A DNA stretch of 64,000 nt from Alphaproteobacteria bacterium (GCA_018222605.1 JAAEZZ010000002.1:1-64000), one strand, 5' to 3'. Positions 18,327 through 27,030 are shown, numbered from the stretch's first letter. The notes: generated by a model from the sequence alone, not told the origin. Made by a program: numbers and translations.

Positions 18327-18710
18327 CTAGTCGTCTTTCTCCATGACGCATTGGAGAGGGTGTTCATGGCGTTTGGCAAGGTCCAAAACCTGCGCGACCT
18401 TCGTTTCGGCCACTTCGTAGGTATAAACCCCGCACAGCCCCACGCCCTTTTGGTGAACGTGCAGCATGATCCGCGTCGCCTGCTCTGTGGACCGGTTGAA
18501 GAACCGCTCCAGAATGAAAACGACGAACTCCATCGGAGTGTAGTCATCATTCAGCAGAAGGACACGATAGAGCGACGGCTTCTTCGTCCGGGTCCTCGTC
18601 TGCGTCGCGAGGCCGAAATTGGAACCATCCTCATCCCCTGACTGACCGCCCCCCGGAGGGCCCTCAGGGCCCGGGTCATTTAACCAGATAGGATGAAGAG
18701 TGCCGCTCAT
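18327..18710 (-). CDS. clpS: ClpA adaptor ClpS
   Basis: A 127-residue ClpS. An unstructured Gly/Asp/Pro-rich N-terminal extension (about 1-43) precedes the core fold. The core contains the N-degron pocket signature [18 protein letters not shown] and the [21 protein letters not shown] segment. ClpS delivers N-end-rule substrates to ClpAP. The N-terminal extension is longer than in E. coli ClpS. No clear Shine-Dalgarno precedes the ATG. Confidence 0.95.
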   Translation of the reverse strand: MSGTLHPIWLNDPGPEGPPGGGQSGDEDGSNFGLATQTRTRTKKPSLYRVLLLNDDYTPMEFVVFILERFFNRSTEQATRIMLHVHQKGVGLCGVYTYEVAETKVAQVLDLAKRHEHPLQCVMEKDD

Positions 18711-18781
18711 GTGTCTTAAGATATACGTTCCTGCTGGACTTTGAAGAGTCGATGTCTGCCAATTACACAGGCTGCCTGAAT

Positions 18782-19183
18782 TTAAGGCAAGGCGAGTGTA
18801 TCAAGAATCTCCCGAATACGCTTTTCATTCACTCCGAAATCAGAGCGCCCGACCCGCGACCGGGAATAGATGGCGAGCGTGGCCTTGCCGGAGCCCTCCG
18901 GCCCCGCCAGCACTGCGATATCAATGTCATCCTTGAAGCGCAGGATTTTCGAAATCGCGATGAAACTCATCCGCCGGCTGGCGGGATCTGCGGCCTTCAG
19001 CTCCCACCTTTTATGGGCCGCCACCATGCCTTCGGCGCGGGCAAACAATTCCTCAGCTGTGCAGGAAAAAAGCGGCGCTTCCGCATCCGGCGTCGCCTGA
19101 TCGGCAAAACCGGGCGGGGCGACGAGCCAAGTGTTTGGCGTCTTCGGACGCTTGAGGGTGGAGAAGTCCAGAAAATCGCTCAT
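18782..19183 (-). CDS. DUF1499 family protein
   Basis: A 133-residue protein with the DUF1499 C-terminal signature: [12 protein letters not shown], then [22 protein letters not shown]. The family's function is unknown. The start at 19183 ([17 protein letters not shown]) fits family starts; a 33-codon upstream extension is of low complexity and was rejected. It lies 71 bases upstream of clpS on the same strand. Confidence 0.8.
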   Translation of the reverse strand: MSDFLDFSTLKRPKTPNTWLVAPPGFADQATPDAEAPLFSCTAEELFARAEGMVAAHKRWELKAADPASRRMSFIAISKILRFKDDIDIAVLAGPEGSGKATLAIYSRSRVGRSDFGVNEKRIREILDTLALP

Positions 19184-19345
19184 GCCGTAAATGTATACGG
19201 ACTCGCGGTCTCTGCCAGCCCCTGATCCAGCGGAAGCCTGACCCAAAAAAGAAGAAACCGGACCAAAAAGGCCCGGCTTCAACCAATCTACGTTACTCTA
19301 CGCCTGCCTGCACGGAGCTCCGACAGTCAGGAACCGAGAGAAAAC

Positions 19346-19777
19346 TTACTTGCCTGCGAAGGCCATGAAAGGCTTCGCCGCATCGCGCCAGGCGCTCATG
19401 CAGATATCGGCCTGCTTGGTCATTTCGGAGGTGTAGGCGGAGAAGAAATTCTTCGCGTAACCGGTCTGGATTTCCATCGCTTCGCGCGGGTCTTTCGCGC
19501 TGGTCAGCGATTGCGTGGCTTCCACGCCTTGCTCCAGCGTGCGAGCGAAGAAATCCATGTTGCGGGCGCCGAGCGTGCGGAAAATTTCCGTGGAGCTGGC
19601 TGCCTGCTGGGCAAATGCCTTGAAACCGTCTTCGGCGAACCCGCCGAACTTACCAGCGAAATCCGTCATTTGCTCAACACCTTCATCAATCATTTTGCTC
19701 GCTGAATCCGCGACACGCGCTTCCGCCTTGGCGGTGGTCGTTTTTGTCTTCGGAGCGGCTTTCTTTGCTGTCGCCAT
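19346..19777 (-). CDS. Phasin family protein
   Basis: A 143-residue phasin. A Lys/Ala/Thr-rich N-terminus (about 1-22) is followed by an amphipathic helical core. Family-like segments include GARNMDFFARTLEQGVEA at about 70-87 and a tail with AYTSEMTKQADICMSAWRDAAKPFM. Phasins coat polyhydroxyalkanoate granules, implying that the organism stores PHA; synthesis genes are not in the window. ATG 19777 is preceded by GAAGAGGA. A candidate PhaR-type operator lies 67-81 bases upstream. Confidence 0.88.
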   Translation of the reverse strand: MATAKKAAPKTKTTTAKAEARVADSASKMIDEGVEQMTDFAGKFGGFAEDGFKAFAQQAASSTEIFRTLGARNMDFFARTLEQGVEATQSLTSAKDPREAMEIQTGYAKNFFSAYTSEMTKQADICMSAWRDAAKPFMAFAGK

Positions 19778-19843
19778 GGGATAGTCCTCTTCTAGCGTCG
19801 AGTGAGTACCGTAGCGTAAATTGTTCGCACATGCAATGATTTT

Positions 19844-19858
19844 TTGTGCACCGCACAA
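19844..19858. promoter_or_regulatory. Candidate PhaR-type operator upstream of the phasin gene
   Basis: TTGTGC-ACC-GCACAA is a perfect inverted repeat containing TGC-N3-GCA. It resembles the TGC-rich palindromes bound by the PHA regulator PhaR in Rhodobacter and Paracoccus. Its position, about 67 bases upstream of the phasin ATG, suits a repressor site. The assignment rests on similarity from memory only. Confidence 0.4.
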
Positions 19859-20004
19859 TAAATTCTGTTCACAATCCCCTCAGGTGCCTTGCCACCATAT
19901 TACGGATTTGTGAGGCTGGGCCCTGCGTTAAGGTGTGGTCAACAGATTTGGCAGATTCTAGGTTAAGTCCGGGGCGACCGGGATTAACCCATTCAGGAGG
20001 AAAC

Positions 20005-21162
20005 ATGATGCGGCGAGCATTCTCACCAGTTCTGAAGGCCATGGCTTTAACGGTGATGCTCTTCATGTCCGGTCTGGCAACGCAGACTGCGGCCGCAGAA
20101 AAGTATGCCTCCATCGTGATTGACGCCGACACGCATGAAGTGCTGCACGCCCGCAATGCGGACGAGCCGCGCTATCCGGCCTCTCTCACCAAGGTGATGA
20201 CGCTCTACATGCTGTTCGATGCCCTGAAGGCCGGAGACGTGACGCTGGACGAGCGCCTGACCGTCTCACGCCATGCCGCCAGCCAACCCCCTTCCAATCT
20301 GAAACTGCGCACCGGCTCCACGATCACCGTCCGCGACGCCATCGGCGCGCTGGTCAACAAGTCTGCCAATGATGTCGCCGCCGTTGTGGGCGAGCGCCTG
20401 GGCGGCACGGAAAGCCGCTTCGCACAGCTGATGACGGTGAAGGCCGAAGCCCTGGGCATGCAGAATACGCGGTTCATGAATGCGTCCGGCCTGCCCGATA
20501 CGCGCCAGCTGACCACCGCACGCGACCTGGCCATTCTGGCCGAGGCGATGCTGGAAAATCACGCTGACTATTATCACTATTTCTCTCAGCGCAGCTTCAA
20601 CTGGGGCGGGCGCGACTACAAGAACCACAATGACCTGCTGGGCAAGGTGGACGGTGTGGACGGCATCAAGACTGGCTATACCCGCGCGTCCGGCTTCAAT
20701 CTGATGGCCTCCGCCAAGCGCGACAATCGCCGCGTGATCGCCATCATGCTGGGCGGCAACACATCCAAATCCCGCAATGCCCATGTCGAGGATCTGGTTG
20801 AAGCTGCCTTTGAAACGCTGAACGATCCGGCTGAGCAACACGATCTGGTATTTGCCAAGGTTGCCCTGCCGATCCACCCGAATGGCGCGGCCGAGCCGAT
20901 GCTGAACGGCAAGCCCCTGCGCGTGATCATCGCCGAAGGCGGCAGTGATGATGAGGCGCCGGCCGAAACGCTGGTCACGGCGCAGGCTGTTGCGGCAGAC
21001 AAACCGGCAGCGCAGCAAGAAGCCGCCATTGTCGCCCGGGCCGAGCCGGAAATCGTCGAGCAGACCAAGATGGAAACCACCATCGATGTCGCCCCACAGC
21101 CGAAAACACCTGTCATGAGCGTTTCCGAATATGAAGCGCGCCAGATGGGTCTCGCTCGCTAA
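20005..21162 (+). CDS. dacC: D-alanyl-D-alanine carboxypeptidase (PBP5/6 type)
   Basis: A 385-residue penicillin-binding carboxypeptidase that trims the terminal D-Ala from peptidoglycan pentapeptides in the periplasm. A signal peptide covers about 1-31. The active-site motifs are SLTK at 60-63, SAN at 120-122, and KTG in GIKTGYTRASG. The C-terminal third is longer and richer in Ala/Glu/Pro than DacC and carries no obvious amphipathic anchor, so membrane attachment is uncertain. ATG 20005 has AGGAGG directly upstream. The gene symbol is by family resemblance; dacF is equally possible. Confidence 0.9.
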   Translation: MMRRAFSPVLKAMALTVMLFMSGLATQTAAAEKYASIVIDADTHEVLHARNADEPRYPASLTKVMTLYMLFDALKAGDVTLDERLTVSRHAASQPPSNLKLRTGSTITVRDAIGALVNKSANDVAAVVGERLGGTESRFAQLMTVKAEALGMQNTRFMNASGLPDTRQLTTARDLAILAEAMLENHADYYHYFSQRSFNWGGRDYKNHNDLLGKVDGVDGIKTGYTRASGFNLMASAKRDNRRVIAIMLGGNTSKSRNAHVEDLVEAAFETLNDPAEQHDLVFAKVALPIHPNGAAEPMLNGKPLRVIIAEGGSDDEAPAETLVTAQAVAADKPAAQQEAAIVARAEPEIVEQTKMETTIDVAPQPKTPVMSVSEYEARQMGLAR

Positions 21163-21259
21163 GCAGCGCTTATCTGCAGCAGATGCCGCCTGAGTTCAGG
21201 TCTTGCCAGGTCCGCGCCCCTGACCCAGAACGCTTTTCAGGCATCAGGAGCGACTCGAC

Positions 21260-22222
21260 GTGACCCGTGAAAGCGATCTCGACATAGCGCGCAATGTGAT
21301 CCGCATTGAACGCGATGCGCTGGAACAACTGGAATCCGGCCTGGACGAAACCATTCAGCAGGCCGCAGACCTGATCATGGCGACAGACCGCCATGTCATC
21401 GTCGCCGGCGTCGGCAAGTCAGGCCATATCGGCCAGAAAATGGCGGCCAGCCTCGCCTCTACCGGCACGCCATCCTTCTTCCTGCACCCGACCGAAGCCA
21501 GCCATGGCGACCTCGGCATGATCGTGCCGGGTTCCGTCGTGATTGCGATCTCCTATTCCGGAGAGAGCCGGGAATTGGTGGATTTGCTGCGCTATTGCCG
21601 GGGCAATCAGATCCCCGTCATCGGCATGAGCCGCGCGCCGGACTCCACGCTGGGCCGCAATTGCGATGTGTTGCTGAAAATGCCGACCGTGGCAGAGGCC
21701 TGCCCGAACGGCCTGGCGCCAACCTCTTCCACCACCATGGCGCTGGCGCTGGGCGATGCGCTGACCATCGTGCTGATGGCGCGGCGGGGGTTCTCACGTG
21801 AAGACTTTGGCTTCCGGCATCCGGGCGGAAAGCTGGGCCGGTCCCTGCAAAATGCTGCAGACTATGTGGCAGGTCGCGGCGACGAGATTCCAAGCGTGCC
21901 AGAGACGGCGCCGGTGGACACAGTGATTCTGGCAATCTCCGAAGGCCGGAAAGGGTGTGTGGCCGTACTGGATGCGGACGGCAGGATGGTAGGAATGGTA
22001 ACCGATGGCGATTTGCGCCGGGCCATGCTGGCCGGCAAATTGAGCGGCGATGCGACCGCCATCATGACGGCAAACCCGCTAACCATCTCACAAGATGACC
22101 GGATGTCTGTTGTCATCAAGCGGCTGACAGAGAAACGCATCTCGAATGCATTTGTCGTGGAAGACGGACGCCCCATCGGAATCATCGACATGAAAGACCT
22201 TCTGACCGAAGGCTATGTCTGA
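21260..22222 (+). CDS. kdsD: Arabinose-5-phosphate isomerase
   Basis: A 320-residue KpsF/GutQ-family isomerase converting ribulose-5-phosphate to arabinose-5-phosphate, the substrate of KdsA. The SIS sugar-isomerase domain (about 35-180) includes GVGKSGHIGQKMAASLASTGTPS (split at about 51-73) and the HPTEASHGDLGM segment. Two CBS domains follow (about 205-320). The start is GTG. It should act in Kdo synthesis for LPS, with kdsA elsewhere in the window. No operon partner is evident. Confidence 0.93.
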   Translation: MTRESDLDIARNVIRIERDALEQLESGLDETIQQAADLIMATDRHVIVAGVGKSGHIGQKMAASLASTGTPSFFLHPTEASHGDLGMIVPGSVVIAISYSGESRELVDLLRYCRGNQIPVIGMSRAPDSTLGRNCDVLLKMPTVAEACPNGLAPTSSTTMALALGDALTIVLMARRGFSREDFGFRHPGGKLGRSLQNAADYVAGRGDEIPSVPETAPVDTVILAISEGRKGCVAVLDADGRMVGMVTDGDLRRAMLAGKLSGDATAIMTANPLTISQDDRMSVVIKRLTEKRISNAFVVEDGRPIGIIDMKDLLTEGYV

Positions 22223-22243
22223 GGCGTCCGCCTGAGACGGCGT

Positions 22244-23041
22244 CTATTTCACCAGTTCAAACTTCACGCTGACCTGAGCGGAATAGCCAATCTCACCACC
22301 GGAAATGGGCGTGGACTTGGCGCCCATCGCTTCATTCATCACCATGCGGTCCATCTGCATCGGTTGCGGCGCATAACCACCAGCCTCGGAGATGTTGACG
22401 ATCCGGCCCACGCGCATGCCAGCGGCTTCCGCATAAAGCTCGGCGCGGGACATCGCATCCTTGATCGCCTTGCGGCGCGCTTCATCCTGGGCATCACTCG
22501 GGTCTTCAAGGGCAAAGGACAAGCCATTGAACGTGTTGCCACCGGCTGCGACCAGGCTGTCCAGCGTCTCGCCCAGATTGTCGAGATCGGAGACTTTCAC
22601 CGTCAGCTGGTTGGACGCGGTATAGCCGCGCAGCACCTGTTTGCCGCTGCGACGCCCGTTGCCGTCGGTTTCCTCGACATAGTCATAAACCGGGTTGAGG
22701 GAGAGGTTCGAGGTCTGCATGTCCTTTTCGGGGATGCCTGCTGCGGCGAGTGCCTCAAACATGCTGTTCATGGCTTTCGCCTGATCAGCCATGGCCTGCT
22801 GCGCCGTGTCGGCCTCTGCCTGAACACCGGCATTGATATAGGCAATGTCGGGCGCCTGCTTCACGGTCGCTTCGGCGGAAATGTCGAGCGTTGTTTCAGG
22901 CTGGATGGAGTTGGGATGGTAGCTGCTGGTCATGGTTCCTGCACTTGCATTCTGGGCTGCGGGCATTTGGGCGCAGGCAGCCATTGTGCCGGCCAGGATA
23001 AGCGCGCTGGATGATATAAGCAGGTTTCGGGCAATACGCAT
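22244..23041 (-). CDS. SIMPL-domain (DUF541) lipoprotein
   Basis: A 265-residue exported protein of the SIMPL/DUF541 family. The signal peptide ends with a lipobox-like GTMAAC at about residue 23. The SIMPL core starts with LDISAEATVKQAPDIAYINAGV and ends with YSAQVSVKFEL. A family member in E. coli (YggE) lowers oxidative stress, but the molecular role is unknown. Start 23041 has AAGGAG upstream; a 16-codon extension was rejected because it would bury the signal peptide. It is convergent with kdsD. Confidence 0.87.
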   Translation of the reverse strand: MRIARNLLISSSALILAGTMAACAQMPAAQNASAGTMTSSYHPNSIQPETTLDISAEATVKQAPDIAYINAGVQAEADTAQQAMADQAKAMNSMFEALAAAGIPEKDMQTSNLSLNPVYDYVEETDGNGRRSGKQVLRGYTASNQLTVKVSDLDNLGETLDSLVAAGGNTFNGLSFALEDPSDAQDEARRKAIKDAMSRAELYAEAAGMRVGRIVNISEAGGYAPQPMQMDRMVMNEAMGAKSTPISGGEIGYSAQVSVKFELVK

Positions 23042-23107
23042 GTTCGCTCCTTGCGTTGACTTGATGAACCAGCCTTGCAGGAGAGACATGACGCACTCAT
23101 GAACAAA

Positions 23108-24157
23108 TCAGGCCGGTTTTGTGTCCCCGTCCGGATACCCGTTCGGGTTTTGACTTTGCCAGGCCCATTGGTCCCGGCACATATCGTCTAGGGTAAAACG
23201 TGTCTGCCACCCCAGAAGTTCCAGCGCATGCGTCGGGTCTGCCCAATAGGCTGGAAGGTCGCCAGGTCGGCGCGGGGCAAACTCCACCGGAATGTCGCGG
23301 CCGCTGGCCTTTTTGAAGGCCTCCACAACATCCAGCACCGAATAGCCATTGCCGGAGCCGAGATTGACCGTGAAACTGTCCGGAGAGGCCATCAGCTTTT
23401 CCAGACCGGCAATGTGCGCCTCGGCCAGATCCATGACGTGGATATAGTCCCGCACGCCTGTGCCATCCGGCGTGTCATAGTCATTGCCAAACACATTGAG
23501 GTGCGGGCGGCGGCCAACCGCCACCTGCGCCACATAGGGCATCAGATTGTTCGGAATGCCGTTCGGATCTTCCCCGATCAGGCCGGACGGGTGCGCACCA
23601 ATCGGGTTGAAATAGCGCAGAATGCCCGCATTCACGTCCGCGCCCGAGGCGACGAGATCGTTCAGCATCAACTCAACGGCATATTTCGTCATGCCATAGG
23701 GATTGGTCGGGGCCAGGGGATGGCTCTCTGTATAGGGCAGCGAGACCGGCGTGCCGTAAACGGTCGCGGAGGAGGAGAACACGATATGCTTCACCCCAGC
23801 CGCCTGCATCGCCGTGAGCAGGCTGAGCGAGCCCTGGACATTGACGCTGTAATAGTCGAGCGGCTTCTGCGTGGATTCGCCAACGGCCTTCAGGCCGGCA
23901 AAATGGATCACGGCGGCACATTCATGCTCCCGCATGATGGCCTCCATCCGCGCCGTATCGCGAATGTCCGCCTCGATGACGGGCAAATCATTCACGCCGG
24001 TAATCTGGCAAATCCGATCTATCGCCGCAGCGCAGGAATTCGAGAAATCATCAACAATTACAGGTCTATACCCGCGATTGATCAGCTCGACACAGGTATG
24101 CGAGCCAATATAGCCCGCGCCGCCCGGAACAAGAATGGTTCCTGATCTGTCCTGCAT
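23108..24157 (-). CDS. galE: UDP-glucose 4-epimerase
   Basis: A 349-residue extended SDR interconverting UDP-glucose and UDP-galactose. The NAD-binding motif is GGAGYIGSH near residue 13. The catalytic region shows SSSATVYG and YGMTK (YxxxK). GalE features RYFNPIGAHPSGLIGE and VRDYIHVMDLAEAH are complete. Start 24157 was chosen because it puts the Rossmann motif at the usual distance; an upstream in-frame ATG adds 20 unconserved residues. It could feed UDP-Gal to the polysaccharide locus downstream. Confidence 0.95.
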   Translation of the reverse strand: MQDRSGTILVPGGAGYIGSHTCVELINRGYRPVIVDDFSNSCAAAIDRICQITGVNDLPVIEADIRDTARMEAIMREHECAAVIHFAGLKAVGESTQKPLDYYSVNVQGSLSLLTAMQAAGVKHIVFSSSATVYGTPVSLPYTESHPLAPTNPYGMTKYAVELMLNDLVASGADVNAGILRYFNPIGAHPSGLIGEDPNGIPNNLMPYVAQVAVGRRPHLNVFGNDYDTPDGTGVRDYIHVMDLAEAHIAGLEKLMASPDSFTVNLGSGNGYSVLDVVEAFKKASGRDIPVEFAPRRPGDLPAYWADPTHALELLGWQTRFTLDDMCRDQWAWQSQNPNGYPDGDTKPA

Positions 24158-24300
24158 GTATCCTGGCCCTTCTACATTCTGGTGTGTTCCATCCCGGGAG
24201 ATGCTCATACACTCCATGCAACAGGCCTACCATGTTTCGCAAATCCCGGGCGCACACAACGCATTGCCAAGGCCGAGAAGCTCGCTAAAACGGGCGACGG

Positions 24301-24377
24301 GGGCCTGTAGCTCAGTTGGTTAGAGCGGACCGCTCATAACGGTTTGGTCGCGGGTTCAAATCCTGCCGGGCCCACCA
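24301..24377 (+). tRNA. tRNA with CAU anticodon (possibly Ile2)
   Basis: A full cloverleaf is visible over 77 bases with encoded CCA. The acceptor is GGGCCTG with CGGGCCC. The D stem is GCTC/GAGC, the anticodon stem GACCG/CGGTT with loop CTCATAA, and the T stem GCGGG/CCTGC. The anticodon CAU fits elongator Met or, after lysidine modification, Ile2. C4-G69 and C5-G68 pairs in the acceptor stem, which the lysidine synthetase TilS favours in E. coli, make Ile2 a fair guess. It is not an initiator, since the first pair is G-C. Confidence 0.92.
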
Positions 24378-24404
24378 TTCCTTTCCGGTGCGCCCTCCGC
24401 GCAC

Positions 24405-24425
24405 AAATTGATCAAGGATCAATTT
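24405..24425. repeat. Perfect inverted repeat downstream of the tRNA
   Basis: AAATTGATC-AAG-GATCAATTT is a nine-base-pair perfect inverted repeat 27 bases after the tRNA 3' end. It is AT-rich and not followed by a T-run, so it is a weak terminator candidate. It could equally be a protein-binding site at the edge of the lower-GC patch. Confidence 0.5.
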
Positions 24426-24609
24426 GAAGAAACAAATGCCCGCAGCGCAAGCAAGGGCCATGACTGGATCAAATTTACGGTTTGAATGCGCAAGCATAAA
24501 CGCAGCGCCAATAGGTTTAATACCGAGCATTTTGCTTTTCAGAGAATCCTTGCACACTTAAAGCTGTAAAATGATAAACCTAAAATCGACTTCACAGGGG
24601 GCAGACTGA

Positions 24610-25125
24610 ATGCGAAGAATGGTTATAGCAGCTTCATTACTGTTTACAGCTTGTGCGACAACCACAGGGTTAGACGCAAAGACAACATATAGTGGTTTCG
24701 ACGATGCTGCGATTGTAAACATCCAACCACATGGTCTTGGTTGTGACGGAGCGTTTATTTGTCTTTCTCTAGGAGCCGAGTGGCAACAAGCTGAGCCAGA
24801 GCAAGTTCTTATGCTGGTCCAGATAACTGGAAAGACTCAAGGCATTACAGGAGCGGCACTCAATATAGACGGTCAAAAAATCAATCTTGCTGAGGCTAGC
24901 ACTGCCACTGAGTTTGAGCGTGTTGCTGGCGCTATTGAAACTTCAACGCAAGTCTTTGTTGCACCGGTAGAAGTCATAGATGAAATATTGGCAGCCAAGC
25001 GCGTCTGGATACGCGTCAACACCACCAGTGGTTTTATGGAAGACTATATCATCGATGGCGACAAAGACAGTAAAGCTTATCACGCTCTAAAACGGTTTAG
25101 TTCTGAAATGAAGTCTGTGAACTAG
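24610..25125 (+). CDS. Hypothetical lipoprotein, lower-GC
   Basis: A 171-residue protein with a short lipoprotein signal (RRMVIAASLLFTAC, cysteine at residue 15). The mature domain is rich in beta-forming residues and contains a CDGAFIC segment at about 53-59 that could form a disulfide. I do not recognise the family. Base composition is clearly lower in GC than flanking genes, and it sits just downstream of the tRNA, a common landing site for foreign DNA. An AGGGGG site precedes the ATG. It is probably a periplasmic or outer-membrane-attached protein. Confidence 0.65.
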   Translation: MRRMVIAASLLFTACATTTGLDAKTTYSGFDDAAIVNIQPHGLGCDGAFICLSLGAEWQQAEPEQVLMLVQITGKTQGITGAALNIDGQKINLAEASTATEFERVAGAIETSTQVFVAPVEVIDEILAAKRVWIRVNTTSGFMEDYIIDGDKDSKAYHALKRFSSEMKSVN

Positions 25126-25180
25126 ACTTGTTTAGCTTGCTTCATTTTGATGAAATCGCAAAGCCAGCCTGATTTCTCAC

Positions 25181-25278
25181 CATCTCAGCAATCTCGCACC
25201 GGAAGTGTTCGGATCGTGGGCTTCAGTCCTTCAACAAGGCGGATGTAGAACTCCCCGGGTTTCTAATATTGACCGCCT
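25181..25278 (-). pseudogene. Decayed 3' fragment of a UDP-glucuronate decarboxylase gene
   Basis: The first 65 bases match 25991-26054 of the intact decarboxylase gene at about 54 positions by hand alignment, with one single-base insertion. After the shared octamer GGCGGATG (25238-25245), the match jumps to 26196 onward. About 141 bases are missing between two GGCGGATG copies in the intact gene (26047-26054 and 26188-26195). Read on the minus strand it gives KPGEFYIRLVEGLKPTI, against NPGEFTIRQ and [13 protein letters not shown] in the intact protein. The frame is broken and stop codons are present, so it is a dead remnant. Confidence 0.75.
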
Positions 25279-25287
25279 TGCCACGGA

Positions 25288-25318
25288 ATCCCGGCTCTGC
25301 GCTACGCTTGGCCGGGAT
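25288..25318. repeat. REP-like palindromic element
   Basis: ATCCCGGC and GCCGGGAT form an eight-base-pair stem around a 15-base loop containing GCGCTACGC. The surrounding text (gaatcccggctctgcgctac, then ttggccgggatgacag) has the look of REP-type repeats scattered between genes in many alphaproteobacteria. Recognition is from memory; copy number in this genome is unknown. Confidence 0.6.
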
Positions 25319-25397
25319 GACAGGGGTATAGCGAACGCATGTCGTTCGCCCCAGAGCAGGCCTTGAGCGCAAGCGAAAGGCGCCACCCCGCACAGGG

Positions 25398-25427
25398 TCC
25401 CGGAAGTTGCGCAGCAAATACCCGGGA
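25398..25427. repeat. Second, degenerate REP-like hairpin
   Basis: TCCCGG pairs with CCGGGA around an 18-base loop that contains TTGCGCAGCAAA. It ends, like the first element, in CGGGATGACA. It lies about 80 bases from the first, in the same orientation at its 3' end, and is probably a diverged member of the same family. Confidence 0.5.
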
Positions 25428-25536
25428 TGACACGACCATGCACTTATCCCACAAAAAACCACCCCCAACCTGCAGCAAACACTGACCCAAAAATAAACTT
25501 TTCCGACACCCTCCGCACCCGGTGTATAGTGGATCC

Positions 25537-25911
25537 ATGTCTGATCCGCGTTTCGCCCCGGCCTATGCCTATGTCCACCCGGTCTTCTGGCCGTGGCTCT
25601 GGCTGCAGCTGTGGGCCATTGCGATTCATCAAAAAGAGACGGGTCAGGACTTTCTGCTCAACGTCACGCGCTGCGGATTCGTCCGCGTGAAATACGTGTC
25701 GGACGTCCGCAAGCCCAAGCCGAAAAATCTCTATACATATGAAGCGCCGCGCGTGCGTGCGTGGGAACGCCCGGCGCTCGGCAGTGATCTTCCGGCCGAG
25801 TTTGCGGACGACGCCCAGCCGCTTATCCTGAGCGCGCTTGTGGACGCCCTGCACATGGCCCTCTCAGACCTGCACCCGGCATACCGCGAGCCCGCCCCCG
25901 ACACCTCCTGA
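25537..25911 (+). CDS. Conserved-looking hypothetical protein
   Basis: A 124-residue protein I do not recognise. It has a Trp-rich hydrophobic segment at about 15-32 (PVFWPWLWLQLWAIAIHQ). A basic middle follows (RVKYVSDVRKPKPKNLYTYEAPRVRAWERP), then a helical C-terminus (LILSALVDALHMALSDLHPAYREP). The GC level matches the neighbours. The hydrophobic segment might peripherally anchor it to the membrane. An opposing frame on the minus strand is less protein-like. It lies between the decayed and the intact decarboxylase sequences. Confidence 0.6.
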   Translation: MSDPRFAPAYAYVHPVFWPWLWLQLWAIAIHQKETGQDFLLNVTRCGFVRVKYVSDVRKPKPKNLYTYEAPRVRAWERPALGSDLPAEFADDAQPLILSALVDALHMALSDLHPAYREPAPDTS

Positions 25912-25984
25912 TACAAAACTTCCTGCCCGAATTCAGCTCCCCCCACCGGATGGCCCCCGCCATGCCGGGCGAACGTGCTGGGCG

Positions 25985-26938
25985 TTACGCCATCTCCGCA
26001 ATCTCATTCCGGAAGTATTCGATTGTGGGCTTCAGACCTTCGGCGAGGCGGATGCCCGGCTCCCAGTCCAGCGTGGTCTTGGCGCGGGTGATGTCCGGGC
26101 GGCGCTGGCGCGGATCATCCTGCGGCAGCGGCTTGTGGACGAGTTGGGAGTTTGAGCCGGTCTGCTCGATGATCTGCTCGGCCAGCTGGCGGATGGTGAA
26201 CTCCCCCGGATTGCCAAGGTTGATCGGTCCGGTGACATCATCTTCGGTGTTCATCAGGCGGATCAGGCCGTCGACAAGATCCGACACATAGCAGAAGCTG
26301 CGCGTCTGCTCACCATCGCCATACAGCGTGATGTCTTCCCCGCGCAGGGCCTGGACAATGAAGTTGGAGACGACCCGGCCATCATTCGGATGCATGCGCG
26401 GGCCATAAGTATTGAAGATGCGTGCGACCTTGATCTTCACATTGTGCTGGCGGTGATAGTCAAAGAACAGCGTCTCGGCGCAGCGCTTGCCCTCATCATA
26501 GCAGGCGCGGGGGCCGAGCGGGTTCACATTGCCCCAATAGTCTTCGGTCTGCGGGTGGATTTCCGGGTCGCCATACACTTCAGAGGTGGAGGCCTGCAGG
26601 ATCTTCGCGCGTGTCCGCTTGGCCAGGCCCAACATGTTGATCGCGCCATGCACACTGGTCTTGGTCGTCTGCACGGGGTCAAACTGGTAGTGAATGGGGC
26701 TGGCCGGGCACGCCATATTGTAGATCTGGTCGACCTCGACAAACAGCGGCACGGTGATGTCGTGGCGCATCACCTCAAACTTCGGATTGTCCAGAAGGTG
26801 GGCGACATTGCTGCGCCGGCCGGTGAAGAAATTGTCGACGCAGAGCACTTCCGCGCCGGTTTCCAGAAGCCGCTCGCACAGGAAGGAGCCGATAAAACCG
26901 GCACCGCCGGTGACGAGAATTCGCGGGACATAATGCAT
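25985..26938 (-). CDS. UDP-glucuronate decarboxylase (UDP-xylose synthase)
   Basis: A 317-residue extended SDR. The NAD motif GGAGFIGS, the diagnostic [12 protein letters not shown] segment, the YDEGKR catalytic YxxxK and the [22 protein letters not shown] segment identify it as UXS. UXS oxidises and decarboxylates UDP-glucuronate to UDP-xylose. The start at 26938 ([12 protein letters not shown]) puts the Rossmann motif near the N-terminus. An extension of 22 residues is unconserved. UDP-xylose could be a donor for the neighbouring glycosyltransferases. A broken copy of its 3' end lies about 0.8 kb downstream. Confidence 0.93.
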   Translation of the reverse strand: MHYVPRILVTGGAGFIGSFLCERLLETGAEVLCVDNFFTGRRSNVAHLLDNPKFEVMRHDITVPLFVEVDQIYNMACPASPIHYQFDPVQTTKTSVHGAINMLGLAKRTRAKILQASTSEVYGDPEIHPQTEDYWGNVNPLGPRACYDEGKRCAETLFFDYHRQHNVKIKVARIFNTYGPRMHPNDGRVVSNFIVQALRGEDITLYGDGEQTRSFCYVSDLVDGLIRLMNTEDDVTGPINLGNPGEFTIRQLAEQIIEQTGSNSQLVHKPLPQDDPRQRRPDITRAKTTLDWEPGIRLAEGLKPTIEYFRNEIAEMA

Positions 26939-27030
26939 GGTCAAGCGATCTCCGCTTTTCCCTGCCCGGTCAAGGCTCTTGGACATTTCGCGGTGATGCG
27001 ACAAGGTAATTTCCGGGAGGACGCCGAACC

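Noticed and set aside
19961..19989. GGTTAA/TTAACC inverted repeat before the D,D-carboxypeptidase gene
   Set aside because: Six-base arms with a 17-base spacer and mismatched flanks are within what chance would give.
24312..24557. Minus-strand frame over the tRNA
   Set aside because: The translation (ending WWARQDLNPRPNRYERSALTN) is the well-known artefact of reading a tRNA antisense.
24378..25540. Integrated element with attachment sites at the tRNA
   Set aside because: No second copy of the tRNA 3' end and no integrase gene was seen downstream within the window.
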